From positions 1,504,755 to 1,568,754 of the forward strand of contig NZ_AP024563.1 of the NCBI RefSeq assembly GCF_018409545.1: a stretch of DNA of 64,000 nucleotides, in the 5' to 3' direction. Made by a program: the position numbers and the translations under genes. Below are positions 9,061 to 17,309 of the stretch, one piece after another; positions within the stretch are counted from its first letter, which is position 1, and the number at the start of each line of letters is the position of its first letter. The notes under the pieces are model-generated. The model was not told the origin of the DNA. It made no database searches and saw nothing but the letters and a program-made list of their open reading frames with translations. Source of the stretch: Allochromatium tepidum. Lineage in GTDB: Bacteria; Pseudomonadota; Gammaproteobacteria; Chromatiales; Chromatiaceae.

Positions 9061-9966
9061 TCAACCCTGACCACGGGTGCGCGTCTTGCCGATGGCGGCG
9101 TTCTTCTCGATGAACTCGATCATGAGTCCGGCGATGTCCTTGCCGGTGGCCGTCTCGATGCCTTCGAGTCCGGGCGAGGAATTGACCTCCATGACCACCG
9201 GGCCGTGATTTGAGCGCAGGATGTCGACGCCCGCGACGTTCAGCCCGATGATGCGTGCCGCGCGCACGGCGGTCGAGCGTTCCTCGGGCGTGATGCGGAT
9301 CAGCGAGGCCGTACCGCCGCGATGCAGGTTGGAGCGGAACTCGCCGGCCTTGGCCTGACGCTTCATGGTCGCCACCACCTTGTCGCCGATGACGAAGCAG
9401 CGGATGTCGGCGCCGTTGGCCTCCTTGATGTATTCCTGGACCAGGATATTGGCCTTGAGGCCCATGAAGGCCTCGATCACGCTCTCGGCGGCCTGATAGG
9501 TCTCGGCCAGCACCACGCCGATGCCCTGGGTGCCTTCCAGGAGCTTGATGACCAGGGGCGCGCCGCCGACCATCTTGATCAGATCCTGCACGTCGTCGGG
9601 TGCATGGGCGAAGCCGGTGATCGGCAGTCCGATGCCCTTGCGCGCGAGCAGCTGGAGGGAACGCAGTTTGTCGCGCGCACGCGAGATGGCCACCGACTCG
9701 TTGAGCGGGTAGACGCCCATCATCTCGAACTGACGCAGCACCGCCGTGCCGTAGAAGGTCACGGAGGCGCCGATGCGTGGGATGACGGCATCGAAGTCGG
9801 AGAGGTCGTCGCCCTTGTAGTGGATCGAGGGGGCGTGCGAGGTGATGTTCATGTAGCAGCGCAACACGTCGATCACCTTGGTCTCGTGCCCGCGCGCGCG
9901 CGCCGCCTCGACCAGACGGCGGGTGGAGTAGAGCGAGGCATTGCGCGAGAGGATGGCGATTCGCAT
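9061..9966 (-). CDS. rimK: RimK-family ATP-grasp amino-acid ligase
   Basis: RimK adds glutamate residues to the C-terminus of ribosomal protein S6 or makes poly-glutamate by ATP-grasp chemistry. From the ATG at 9966 the protein is 301 residues, the usual RimK length. It begins [18 protein letters not shown] and shows ATP-grasp segments: [47 protein letters not shown], and the metal-binding end [27 protein letters not shown] longer upstream reading exists, but homology supports 9966. The acidic S6 tail encoded at the window start would fit S6 as substrate, but this is inference. Confidence 0.93.
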   Translation of the reverse strand: MRIAILSRNASLYSTRRLVEAARARGHETKVIDVLRCYMNITSHAPSIHYKGDDLSDFDAVIPRIGASVTFYGTAVLRQFEMMGVYPLNESVAISRARDKLRSLQLLARKGIGLPITGFAHAPDDVQDLIKMVGGAPLVIKLLEGTQGIGVVLAETYQAAESVIEAFMGLKANILVQEYIKEANGADIRCFVIGDKVVATMKRQAKAGEFRSNLHRGGTASLIRITPEERSTAVRAARIIGLNVAGVDILRSNHGPVVMEVNSSPGLEGIETATGKDIAGLMIEFIEKNAAIGKTRTRGQG

Positions 9967-10106
9967 CTGTGTGAGTTGGGCGGCTGTTGGATCGGTGGCG
10001 CGCATGATACCGAAATACCCCCCCGGACTGGCGCGCGCGGGGCGGCGATGCCGTTGTGCCGGATCTTTATCAGGCAAGCCGCTGATGGTCTGAACTGTCG
10101 ACCAGC

Positions 10107-10598
10107 TCACTGAGATGGACGCGACGGCTCGGTGCGCAGGGTGGCGATCAGCAGCAGGACCACGCCGATGGAGATGGCGCTGTCGGCGATGTTGAACGAC
10201 GGCCAGGGGTTGAAGATCGCCAGCGGGATGAAGGGCAGATAGACCTGGATGAAGTCGACCACATGACCGAGCAGGGCGCGGTCGATCAGATTGCCGACCG
10301 CGCCGCCGATGATGAGCGCCAGTGCGGCGGCGTGCAGGCGTTCGGTGGCGGGGAGCCGCAGCAGCCAGCCGACCAGTACGCCGCTGACGATGAGTGCCAA
10401 CGCTACGAAGAACCAGCGCTGCCAGCTGCCCGAGTCGGCCAGGAAGCTGAAGGCCGCGCCTGTGTTGAACATGAGGGTCAGATTGACGTTGGGCATCAGG
10501 GCGATGACCTCATAGGGTTCGAGCGCCAGGAGCACCATCCATTTGCCGGCCTGATCCAGTAAGAGGATCGCCAGCGAGAGCCATAACCAGTGTTTCAA
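10107..10598 (-). CDS. lspA: Lipoprotein signal peptidase (signal peptidase II)
   Basis: LspA cleaves signal peptides of prolipoproteins in the inner membrane. The 163-residue protein has four membrane segments and the catalytic aspartates in the two family motifs: [20 protein letters not shown] and [11 protein letters not shown]. The N-terminus [19 protein letters not shown] and [19 protein letters not shown] are also characteristic. In gammaproteobacteria lspA normally follows ileS directly; here ileS ends at 21238, so the two are separated by over 10 kb. lspA now lies 12 bp downstream of a Uma2 gene and may depend on its transcription. Confidence 0.96.
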   Translation of the reverse strand: MKHWLWLSLAILLLDQAGKWMVLLALEPYEVIALMPNVNLTLMFNTGAAFSFLADSGSWQRWFFVALALIVSGVLVGWLLRLPATERLHAAALALIIGGAVGNLIDRALLGHVVDFIQVYLPFIPLAIFNPWPSFNIADSAISIGVVLLLIATLRTEPSRPSQ

Positions 10599-10610
10599 GA
10601 GTCGTCGTTC

Positions 10611-11237
10611 CTAGTGTGAAGCGTCGCGCTTCGTTGTGTGATTGAGTCCGGCCCGCAGGGTGCGCAGCGCCTGAGTCTGGCTCGGCTCGGTCATGCAGGT
10701 CTCGATCAGGCGCGGGTCGAGTCCGGGCAGGAAACGACTGCGCTCCTGTTCCTGATAGCCGGTGTCATCGAGTCGGTGAACGCTGAGTCGTCCGTCGCGC
10801 CAGATCCAAACTTCGGGCACGCCCAGACCCGCATAGACGGCGAGCTTGTCGAGTCCGCCCGAGGTGCGGACGACTTCGATGGCGAAGTCGGGCACGTCCG
10901 GGGTCTGGGTCAGGGGGCCGACCACATAGCATTCATCGGCCTCGGCACCGAGTCGCTTGTCGGGTGACTTGAGCGTCCAGGAGCCGAAGCCTTCCAGTTC
11001 GATTCCGGTTTCGTCGGCATAGGTCTCGATCAGACGCCCCAGGCGCTTCTTGTCGCCCTCGTGTTCGATGGAGGGGGTCATCAGTTCCAGTTCTCCATCC
11101 AAATAGGTTAGGCGAGGGGCGGCGCGCTCGGCACGCAGGGTCGTCAGACGCTCGTAATCCTCCCAGTCGGCATCGTGCAGCCGGATGTATTGATCGAGGC
11201 CGGGATGCGGGTTTGAAGTCAGCACTTGACGCAACAC
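10611..11237 (-). CDS. Uma2-family putative restriction endonuclease (DUF820)
   Basis: The 208-residue protein has the Uma2 PD-(D/E)XK fold signature: LTYLDGELELMTPS near residue 45, then PDFAIEVVRTSGGLDKLAVYAGLGVPEVWIW around residues 115-145 with the acidic and lysine positions of the predicted active site. Uma2 genes are common and often multi-copy in cyanobacteria and purple bacteria; their role is not established. It is GC-rich like the chromosome and lies just upstream of lspA on the same strand, at the edge of the accessory block. Confidence 0.85.
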   Translation of the reverse strand: MLRQVLTSNPHPGLDQYIRLHDADWEDYERLTTLRAERAAPRLTYLDGELELMTPSIEHEGDKKRLGRLIETYADETGIELEGFGSWTLKSPDKRLGAEADECYVVGPLTQTPDVPDFAIEVVRTSGGLDKLAVYAGLGVPEVWIWRDGRLSVHRLDDTGYQEQERSRFLPGLDPRLIETCMTEPSQTQALRTLRAGLNHTTKRDASH

Positions 11238-11538
11238 CTAACGATGAAATCTGGTGACGAAGCAAAAGCTTACTTGCACATCTAGTAACTTCCCAATAAG
11301 TCATGGCACCCATAAAAACAAAGACATAGAGGCGCAAGCAACGATGTTCGTGCACCTCGTAGTGCCTTTAACGCGATCACAGCGTCAACAGCAAGTCATT
11401 GATTTATCGTTCTCGACAGCTTCCTGCATGTTTTTTCTGTACTACATGGACGTCGCAAGCTATTGGTTTTGAAGCTGCCTAAATTATTGATAAGTTACCA
11501 CATCTATGTCTTTATTTTCGTAGGTGCCTCGATTTTAG
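11238..11538. other. AT-rich intergenic stretch
   Basis: The stretch upstream of the Uma2 gene is clearly richer in A and T than the flanking chromosome. A 72-codon open frame at 11254-11472 has no recognisable features, and I do not call it a gene. The only structure noted is the imperfect inverted repeat listed separately. Promoter elements for the Uma2 gene probably lie near 11250-11300. Confidence 0.4.
11305..11528. repeat. Imperfect 26-bp inverted repeat flanking about 170 bp
   Basis: The left arm is 11305-11330 and the right arm 11503-11528. The reverse complement of the left arm matches the right arm at 22 of 26 positions, starting with an identical TCTATGTCTTT and ending with GGTGCC. 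The enclosed DNA is AT-rich and encodes nothing recognisable. This could be a small non-autonomous element or the remains of a transposon, but no target duplication was seen. Confidence 0.4.
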
Positions 11539-11664
11539 GTGGTTCAAGAACAAAAGGAGTTGATCATAATTCAAGGGTATTTTGATCTCGATTACGAAGA
11601 TATTGACGACAAAGAAGTGTGTGGAGCGTGCGGAACGGATCAAGAACATGAAGAAGAAGACTGA
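11539..11664 (+). CDS. Possible 41-residue acidic small protein with CxxC
   Basis: A GTG-started frame encodes 41 residues and ends in TGA. The C-terminal half is strongly acidic (YFDLDYEDIDD) and contains a CGAC motif of the CxxC type, followed by an acidic tail. The composition looks like a real small protein rather than random sequence, but no ribosome site precedes the GTG. An AAGGAG lies inside the frame just before an internal TTG and ATA/ATT codons, so initiation further in is possible. It has no known relative that I recognise. Confidence 0.35.
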   Translation: MVQEQKELIIIQGYFDLDYEDIDDKEVCGACGTDQEHEEED

Positions 11665-11667
11665 AAA

Positions 11668-12138
11668 TCAATCTGTTCTGTTCGAGGACTTCAAGATAAA
11701 CGTATAACCAGGTCGTTCGGATTCGGCGGTACTTCGAGCGATCTCAATGGCGGTGCGTTCGGTCTCAGCGCGAATGGTTTTAGAGTAGGATGCGCTCTGC
11801 GATCCTTGGCGCATCTCATAGCGAATGCGATACGCCGCGTTCTGTGATGCCTGTTGTGCCGTCGAGCCTTTCAACACAAAGGTGTAACCGGGTCGCTCGG
11901 ACTGCGCCTGTCCCTTGACGATCTCAATCGCCGTGCGTTCTGTCTCCGCTGCGACGGTTTTGATGTTGGAAACGCTTTTGGTTCCCTGGCGTAATTCGTA
12001 GCGGATGATATAGCGCTGATCGGCCCAGGCGGCTGATCCGAGGATCGTCAAGACCGCGAAGGCAAACGTCAGGCGACCGACAGACCGCCACCTGTGGCCT
12101 CTATCCTGAGTTGGCTCAGTGAAGTGTTGGCCTCGCAT
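11668..12138 (-). CDS. Exported protein with two tandem 50-residue repeats
   Basis: From the ATG at 12138 the protein has 156 residues. A basic N-terminus (HRWRSVGR) is followed by a hydrophobic segment and a signal-peptidase-like site after SAAWA. The mature part is two near-copies of one module: YIIRYELRQGTKSVSN with ERTAIEIVKGQAQSERPGYTFVLK, then YRIRYEMRQGSQSASY with ERTAIEIARSTAESERPGYTFILK. A longer start at 12186 would overlap the upstream gene. Five bases separate it from the LprI-like gene, so they form an operon. The module looks like a small extracellular beta-alpha repeat; function unknown. Confidence 0.75.
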   Translation of the reverse strand: MRGQHFTEPTQDRGHRWRSVGRLTFAFAVLTILGSAAWADQRYIIRYELRQGTKSVSNIKTVAAETERTAIEIVKGQAQSERPGYTFVLKGSTAQQASQNAAYRIRYEMRQGSQSASYSKTIRAETERTAIEIARSTAESERPGYTFILKSSNRTD

Positions 12139-12143
12139 AGTGG

Positions 12144-12749
12144 CTACTTCCAGGCGCACACTTGGGCTTGGGCATTGCTCCAACAAGCCCCATCACGGGC
12201 CAGACGCCCCAGGTCTGAATGGGCATGTGAGGCATAGGCGTCCTCATTCCAGAAACCAACGGCGACGCCGGGTTGCTCGACCTGGATCATCGCAAAATAG
12301 GCGGGCGTGTAGATCTGAAAGCTGCCGTCCGACTCCAGAGATCCCGTACAAGGACCATCGATGTAGCGCTGCCCCCGGACATCTAGACGGCAATGACTGA
12401 AATGCTTGGACTCAGGATCGGCGACAGCGACATCCAGGGCGTCCAGGCGCTCACGGTAGACCCTAACCAGACACGGACGATCCTGGCACTGGTTGCGCTT
12501 GGCAAGCCACGCCCGTTGCGACTTCTTGAGTGCCTGCCGGGCCGACTCTCCGGACGTAGCACGCCATACGGCCTGATACTGTTCCGCTAAAGTTTCGTCC
12601 AGTGCGCCGAGTTCCGAATCCTGGCAAATGGCGTTTTCCACCAGCGTCGTGGCTTTGGTACAGTCAAACGAAGGCTGCGCGACCGCGTGCAGCGTCTGCA
12701 ACGCCAGACCCGTAGCCAGTACAATCCGTGCGATCGTTTTGAGTTTCAT
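12144..12749 (-). CDS. Exported LprI-domain (DUF1311) protein
   Basis: The 201-residue protein has a signal peptide (MKLKTIARIVLATGLALQTL, cleaved after HAVA). Residues about 25-105 form an LprI/DUF1311 domain: SFDCTKATTLVENAICQDSELGALD, LAEQYQAVW, QRAWLAKRNQC and CLVRVYRERL, with the four conserved cysteines. The domain is named after a mycobacterial lysozyme inhibitor and is common in periplasmic proteins. A C-terminal domain of about 90 residues is Cys-containing and unrecognised. The ATG at 12749 has a GGAAG site 5 bp upstream, which decides against the ATG at 12761. Confidence 0.8.
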   Translation of the reverse strand: MKLKTIARIVLATGLALQTLHAVAQPSFDCTKATTLVENAICQDSELGALDETLAEQYQAVWRATSGESARQALKKSQRAWLAKRNQCQDRPCLVRVYRERLDALDVAVADPESKHFSHCRLDVRGQRYIDGPCTGSLESDGSFQIYTPAYFAMIQVEQPGVAVGFWNEDAYASHAHSDLGRLARDGACWSNAQAQVCAWK

Positions 12750-12771
12750 CGAAGCTTCCAACAGGTGATCT

Positions 12772-12984
12772 ATGCCGATTCGACCGGCTCCCCTAACCTA
12801 CCGCTGCCCTCAATGCGGTTGGTTCACAACGGTACATCCGAACAGCGATGCCCTGAAGCCCGGTGAATACTTTTCAGAATGCCCGTCGTGTGGTCATCAA
12901 GACCTGCACACCGAATCCACTCCCTTGGCATTGACACTAGCGGGCCAGCTATTTTCGCGGATTTCAAGGCTTCGCAAGCCGTAA
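12772..12984 (+). CDS. Small zinc-ribbon protein
   Basis: The 70-residue protein carries two CxxC motifs, CPQCGW near residue 12 and CPSCGHQ near residue 37, spaced as in a single zinc ribbon. The C-terminal third is more hydrophobic and basic. It is transcribed divergently from the LprI-domain gene with only 22 bp between the starts, so the promoters must overlap coding sequence or be shared. Rubredoxin or DNA/RNA-binding roles are possible; nothing decides between them. Confidence 0.6.
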   Translation: MPIRPAPLTYRCPQCGWFTTVHPNSDALKPGEYFSECPSCGHQDLHTESTPLALTLAGQLFSRISRLRKP

Positions 12985-12997
12985 CACGATCCTGGCG

Positions 12998-13807
12998 TCA
13001 ACCGGCCTCCCAGGCACTCCGAAACGTCACTGTGCTGCCTGCCCGAACTTTTGTACCTGGAGCGGGAGTAATTCGATAAGGGCAACCATAGCCGCTAAAA
13101 TCATCATCTACTGGTCCATGAATAGATATTTCCTTGGGCACAAGTCCTGAGTTCTTCAGCGTTTCATTATAACTGAAATCACAGTCGGAAGCCGGGTTTG
13201 GGACGACTATTAAGGTATCCGATTGACCTTTGCCGGTTTCACGCGCCGATGTCGTGCGAATCTTGAACGGTTTGAAGTCTTCAGGAACCAGCACCTTCTG
13301 GGCTAGCAGGTCAACTTTTCGACCTTCGATGATCGCCGTAGCCTGATCGACAACAATGGTCAGATCATCGTCGCAAAAATGCTCACTTTCAGCGAACGCA
13401 TCGGCGTAGCGATCAGCCGATCCATTCCCGAAAGTGGCGATCTCCAAGGTTCCGGTGGCGATACTCTCGCCTGAAGCATTCAACGCTGAAAACGACACTT
13501 GCAAATTTTCGATCGCTTGCAATCCGCTGTCAAAAAAGAATACCGCCGAGCATTGGCCCTGGTTGGCAAACAGCTTGTTCGTGTTCCAGAAGCGGATCGT
13601 TTCGACATCGGCTGCACTTGAGGCTGCCGCCAAGCATTGATCTGAGTAAGCATAGGGATTGGCCCGATCTTTCTCCGCACACCAGGAATCTCCGGCTGGG
13701 TATCGACACTTAGGAGTGGCGTCCGGTTGCGGTAAGCATTTGGCTGAAACTAAACCGCTCAGTAAAGTCAGAGCGAAAGCGCTTAAAATATATGCGTTAG
13801 CTCGCAT
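12998..13807 (-). CDS. Secreted protein of unknown function (weak IrmA-like resemblance)
   Basis: The 269-residue protein starts with a signal peptide (MRANAYILSAFALTLLSGLVSA) and is Cys-containing when mature. The segment ETIRFWNTNKLFANQGQC, followed by a long beta-rich stretch and ESEHFCDDDLTIVVDQATAI, reminds me of the IrmA family of small secreted fibronectin-III-like proteins, but only from memory and weakly. It begins one base after the stop of the cysteine-cluster gene upstream, so it is probably the last gene of the AT-rich operon starting at 18410. The C-terminal ~70 residues hold a Gly/Pro-rich beta region (HGPVDDDFSGYGCPYRI). Confidence 0.6.
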   Translation of the reverse strand: MRANAYILSAFALTLLSGLVSAKCLPQPDATPKCRYPAGDSWCAEKDRANPYAYSDQCLAAASSAADVETIRFWNTNKLFANQGQCSAVFFFDSGLQAIENLQVSFSALNASGESIATGTLEIATFGNGSADRYADAFAESEHFCDDDLTIVVDQATAIIEGRKVDLLAQKVLVPEDFKPFKIRTTSARETGKGQSDTLIVVPNPASDCDFSYNETLKNSGLVPKEISIHGPVDDDFSGYGCPYRITPAPGTKVRAGSTVTFRSAWEAG

Positions 13808-13808
13808 T

Positions 13809-14081
13809 TTATAACTCCATGTTTTTTAATGCAGCCAGTTGACGACATGCCTGCATGTTTAAATCAACGAATTCATTCCAACTGTATAAATGCGCATAGT
13901 ACAACCTATATTGTAGGTCTACACGACAGATGTCAGGTCTGTTGGCATAAATAGTACAGAATTTGCTTATTTCGTTGTAATGCGAGCATGTTCCATCCCC
14001 ACGGTCTAAAAATCGTGTTTCCTCGGCCAAATTGATATTCTGACAACACAGTCCGCAACGGTTACAGGGAAAGTGTTGCAT
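13809..14081 (-). CDS. YkgJ-family cysteine-cluster protein
   Basis: The 90-residue protein has the Cys pattern CNRCGLCCQNI at residues 6-16, followed by CSHY, CTIY, RPDICR. This is the YkgJ/CxxCxxCC zinc- or iron-chelating domain. It starts 7 bp after the C-terminal part of the split membrane-protein gene and ends 1 bp before the secreted-protein gene, all on the same strand. The tight packing suggests it belongs to the membrane system. It is visibly AT-rich, unlike the chromosome. Confidence 0.8.
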   Translation of the reverse strand: MQHFPCNRCGLCCQNINLAEETRFLDRGDGTCSHYNEISKFCTIYANRPDICRVDLQYRLYYAHLYSWNEFVDLNMQACRQLAALKNMEL

Positions 14082-14088
14082 TAGTCAC

Positions 14089-14733
14089 TTAAACTAACGA
14101 TGCCAACCACTTTCGAGTACTGGTGGCATTACCCATTTCATAGGGAAGCTCAATACCTCGTTTTTCCACTTCCGCCTTCAAAAGAAGGCAGCGCTCAATT
14201 TCAGTATTGCAGGACGTCAGTTCTTGCGAAAAAGCATGAAATTCAATAGTGTCAAGATTAAACTCAAGCCGACTCAACTCAAGCAAATAGCGATCAAGTT
14301 CCGCATTGATCGCCTTGAATTTATTCACAGCATCGGCATGAGGCATAATCGATTCAGCAAAAGCCCATATTTTTTTGGCTAATGTACTGTAGATCATAAA
14401 ATAATTGAGTCCGAGTGTGATCACTCCTGTGATCAGCGCACTGGCAAAAGCCGCCAGCTCGCTACCAAACGGAAAGCTGAGTAATGGTATCAATTGAGTG
14501 TAAATCATTGTTCCTGCTACTGTAGCAACCGCCACAGACAGAATTGACACCACAGATTTACAGAGATCGACAAAAGCAAGTCGCTCAGGGTTAAAAATAA
14601 TCAATTTGATGGCTTTAACGATATGCGCCCACATCTCGCGAATTATCTTGATAGCCATTTTTTGAGTGGTGGCAAAAATATTAAAGACAGTAGTCGTAAC
14701 GCTAGAGAAAACACCTGCAAACACACCATCCTT
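14089..14733 (-). pseudogene. C-terminal part of membrane protein gene split by an IS701-family element
   Basis: These 214 codons continue the frame of the gene fragment at 16263-17240 once the insertion sequence and one TTAA copy are removed. The join reads LIAF then KDGVFAGVFSSVTTT without a stop. The fragment contains two or three membrane segments (for example LSVAVATVAGTMIYT and ALITGVITLGLNYFMIY) and a helical, probably coiled-coil tail (residues about 125-210). A GTG at 14724 could start a separate short product, but no ribosome site is evident. The whole ancestral protein would be about 540 residues. It does not match a family I can name. Confidence 0.85.
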
Positions 14734-14735
14734 AA
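14732..14735. repeat. TTAA target-site duplication, left copy
   Basis: TTAA here and at 16261-16264 flanks the insertion sequence. Because TTAA is its own complement, it extends the apparent inverted repeat. Removing one copy plus the element restores the interrupted frame exactly, which identifies it as the target duplication. Confidence 0.85.
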
Positions 14736-16260
14736 TACTACTTTGTCACTTTAATTTCTGGCTCCAAAATCATTTGGTAGCTTCGGTTTTATCATATCGC
14801 TCAATGTCACGGCGTCGCTGTTTATGTCGAGCCTCTAGCTGTTGAATACACTGATCGACAGCGGCGGGCTCATTGAGCAGCATGGCAATAATCATGAGCC
14901 GAATGTCGCGGGAGCTTAGTAATGGATAATCTTGCTTGTACAGAATACGCTCTTTAACAAGAAACGCGAGTGCCAGCATCACAAGCGCCATGTGACGATG
15001 CCACGCATCCCATTTTCTAACTTGATAATCCGACATGCCCAGTTCACTTTTGGCTTCCTGAAACGCACGCTCGACCCAATACCGCTGAGCCTGCATGTAA
15101 GCTAATCGTTCTAAAGGTGTTTTGGTATAATCGACATTGCTCAATGAATATTTAAGCTTTGAACTGTTGGGACGCTGAGTAATGACCAAAACTCGTTCGG
15201 TCGCGCGCTCCGATTCACCATCCCAGATCCAAACACGTCTGGTATGAATCGAAAGGGTGAGTGGTCCTTTCGTTCCATCGCGAATCGTGACGGTTGGCCA
15301 GGTATAGGAGGCCAACTCCTTGGCATAGACATCCACCCGCATCGGTTCAGTATCTGCGCGCCGCTGTGTGGGTTTAGCTCCACGTTTGGACGTGGGTTCC
15401 GGAACGCTCAAAACCGGCTCACTGAGATAAATGTTTTGATTGCTGTGAATGTCCAGTAAGAACGTTAACCCCATGTTATCTAAGGCGTTGCCCAGCTCAA
15501 ACCCATGACCGTACAAGCCATCACCGCCGACCCAACTAAATTGCACACCGGCTTCGAGATCGGCTTTGATCATCTCGATCGCCAATTGCGGCTTCGTTTT
15601 GAACAGGCGCTGATCTTCTGGAATACCGGCCTCTTTGCAGCGTGTTGGATTTGTCGTCCACTCTTTTGGAAGAAAGAGCCGCTCATTGATCAAAGTACTA
15701 TGAGAGTTCCAGACCAAACTGGCATACACGCCAACTTGGCAGTTTTCAACCTTACCGATCAATCCGGCATACTGACGCGCCACACCGACTGAATGTTTTC
15801 CTTTCTTGAGATGCGCTGATTCATCAATAATATAGCCAACATCACAGAGTCTGTATGTGTCTTGACTGGCATATAGGTCAGATGTTTTACGGGCAATGGC
15901 ATCAATAAGTCCTTGAGCAGACCATGTTGAATTGGTAATAAAATGCTGAATACGCTGATAGCCGTTTCCAGAGAGATTTAGTTCTTCGTTCAGGCGTTCC
16001 ATGTTGCGTTTGCCCGCTTCTGTCTTGAAAAGACCCTGAATATAATTCTGGCCTAAATTAAGGCAATTTGATGTTTCAGTTTGAAAACAATCGTAATATT
16101 CTTCGATGTGAAATGCCAGTTTACTGGGCAATTGTTTGAGCACATGATCTTTTTGGGGAACAGCGGGCTTGACAAGCATATCGAGTACATGGCGTGTTAA
16201 AATGAACGTGCAGCAAAATATAGCAAAATCAATAGCTTAATCAAGTCTGACAAAGTAGTA
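14736..16260 (-). mobile_element. IS701-family insertion sequence, 1525 bp
   Basis: The ends are perfect 13-bp inverted repeats: TACTACTTTGTCA at 14736-14748 and its complement TGACAAAGTAGTA at 16248-16260. With the flanking TTAA the match is 17 bp. One transposase gene fills the element. The in-frame rejoining of the host gene across the TTAA duplication fixes both boundaries. The intact transposase and perfect target repeat suggest a recent, possibly still active insertion. Confidence 0.88.
14770..16179 (-). CDS. IS701-family DDE transposase
   Basis: The 469-residue protein matches the SRSO17/IS701 DDE transposases. The hallmark segment IIDESAHLKKGKHSVGVARQYAG near residue 110 carries the first catalytic Asp. 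WVGGDGLYGHGFELG near residue 217 has the second, and WVERAFQEAKSELGMSDYQVR near residue 370 has the Glu. The length is full and the frame is intact, so it is probably functional. It is read in the same direction as the gene it interrupts. Confidence 0.9.
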   Translation of the reverse strand: MLVKPAVPQKDHVLKQLPSKLAFHIEEYYDCFQTETSNCLNLGQNYIQGLFKTEAGKRNMERLNEELNLSGNGYQRIQHFITNSTWSAQGLIDAIARKTSDLYASQDTYRLCDVGYIIDESAHLKKGKHSVGVARQYAGLIGKVENCQVGVYASLVWNSHSTLINERLFLPKEWTTNPTRCKEAGIPEDQRLFKTKPQLAIEMIKADLEAGVQFSWVGGDGLYGHGFELGNALDNMGLTFLLDIHSNQNIYLSEPVLSVPEPTSKRGAKPTQRRADTEPMRVDVYAKELASYTWPTVTIRDGTKGPLTLSIHTRRVWIWDGESERATERVLVITQRPNSSKLKYSLSNVDYTKTPLERLAYMQAQRYWVERAFQEAKSELGMSDYQVRKWDAWHRHMALVMLALAFLVKERILYKQDYPLLSSRDIRLMIIAMLLNEPAAVDQCIQQLEARHKQRRRDIERYDKTEATK

Positions 16261-17240
16261 TTAAATGCAATCAAGAAATCTTGAAATCGTGCTTTAACGC
16301 GCTGCCATATACCTTGCAATGTCTTTTGAATGCTGTTGAAAAATTCAGAAATATCAAAGTTATTTTTGATTTTTTCAAAAATGATAGGAATTTGAACACG
16401 AAGCTCAAACCAGACTTCGGCCAGGATCAAACCTAGCATTTGTCGAGTGCCCATCTTCAGTCCAGCCAAACCGGATGCTGTAGCAGTCTGTTTCAAAAAT
16501 TTGCTGCTCGTGTAGTATTTAACATTGATTTGCTGGTTGTATGCTTCCCTAGCAACTCGATCTCTTTCTCGCATTGCATCAGGATCAACAGACTTAAGTT
16601 TTTTGATTTTTTCCTCTTGTTTTTGAATCTTGCTTTCAAGTTCATGAATTTTTTGTTTTTGTTCCGGTGTATCGCTTGGCATACTAGAAAGACGCCGCCG
16701 ATAGTCGTCTAGCGTTTTTTCGTGCGTCTTAATAAGACTAGGTAGTTTTTCCAGATACTGATCAATAGGCGTTTGCTTTTTTGACTTATTAATAGTCTCT
16801 GATGTAGTTTGAAGATTGCTATCTTGGTTAGCTAAGTTAGAACCGTCTAGATCGGCTAAAATTCTCCCAGCATCATCATGTATTTCCTTGGCACTGATTA
16901 CATGATCAAGATTGCGCTGCTCATTGAGATCCATAACGCTGTCACTATATGAATCGTAAAGTTTGCCTTCCTGCTGTAGCAATTTATCTCTTTTTCCAGT
17001 TGCTTTATAATTTTCATGTGTATGATAAGTTTCTGAAGAGTATTCACCCCGATTTTCATAATTTTTCTTTTCTGCATCAGTAGCCCAAATTCCTTGGCGA
17101 ACATTGTGGATTGTATCTACATCACCACCAATTTTATCCTTAAATAAAATAAAATCTAATCCGAAAGTAGTGACAAAGCTGTTGACAACTGTTTTTTCAA
17201 GTTCTTCGAGCCAGGGATATTCAGCGGCGGCGGCTTGCAT
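16197..17240 (-). pseudogene. N-terminal part of membrane protein gene split by an IS701-family element
   Basis: The frame reads 347 residues. The first 326 belong to the original gene; the last 21, from FNTT onward, are read from the insertion sequence. Residues about 60-230 are hydrophilic and Lys/Glu/Gln-rich with a clear coiled coil near 185-225 (KQKIHELESKIQKQEEKIKKL). From about 250 the protein becomes amphipathic and hydrophobic (GTRQMLGLILAEVWFELR). A GGGAGT ribosome site precedes the ATG. It lies 69 bp after the glycine-zipper gene. I do not recognise a named family. The natural C-terminus is at 14089-14733. Confidence 0.85.
16261..16264. repeat. TTAA target-site duplication, right copy
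   Basis: Second TTAA copy, next to the right end of the insertion sequence and inside the codons for Ala-Phe of the interrupted gene. Confidence 0.85.
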
Positions 17241-17309
17241 AGTAATACTCCCAAAAATAAGATAAATAAATAATAAGGGGGATCTAGTCCCCCTAATGAA
17301 AATACAGAA

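Noticed and set aside
11254-11472. A 72-codon frame in the AT-rich gap
   Set aside because: No ribosome site, no domain, and composition gives no sign of coding. It also spans the left arm of the inverted repeat.
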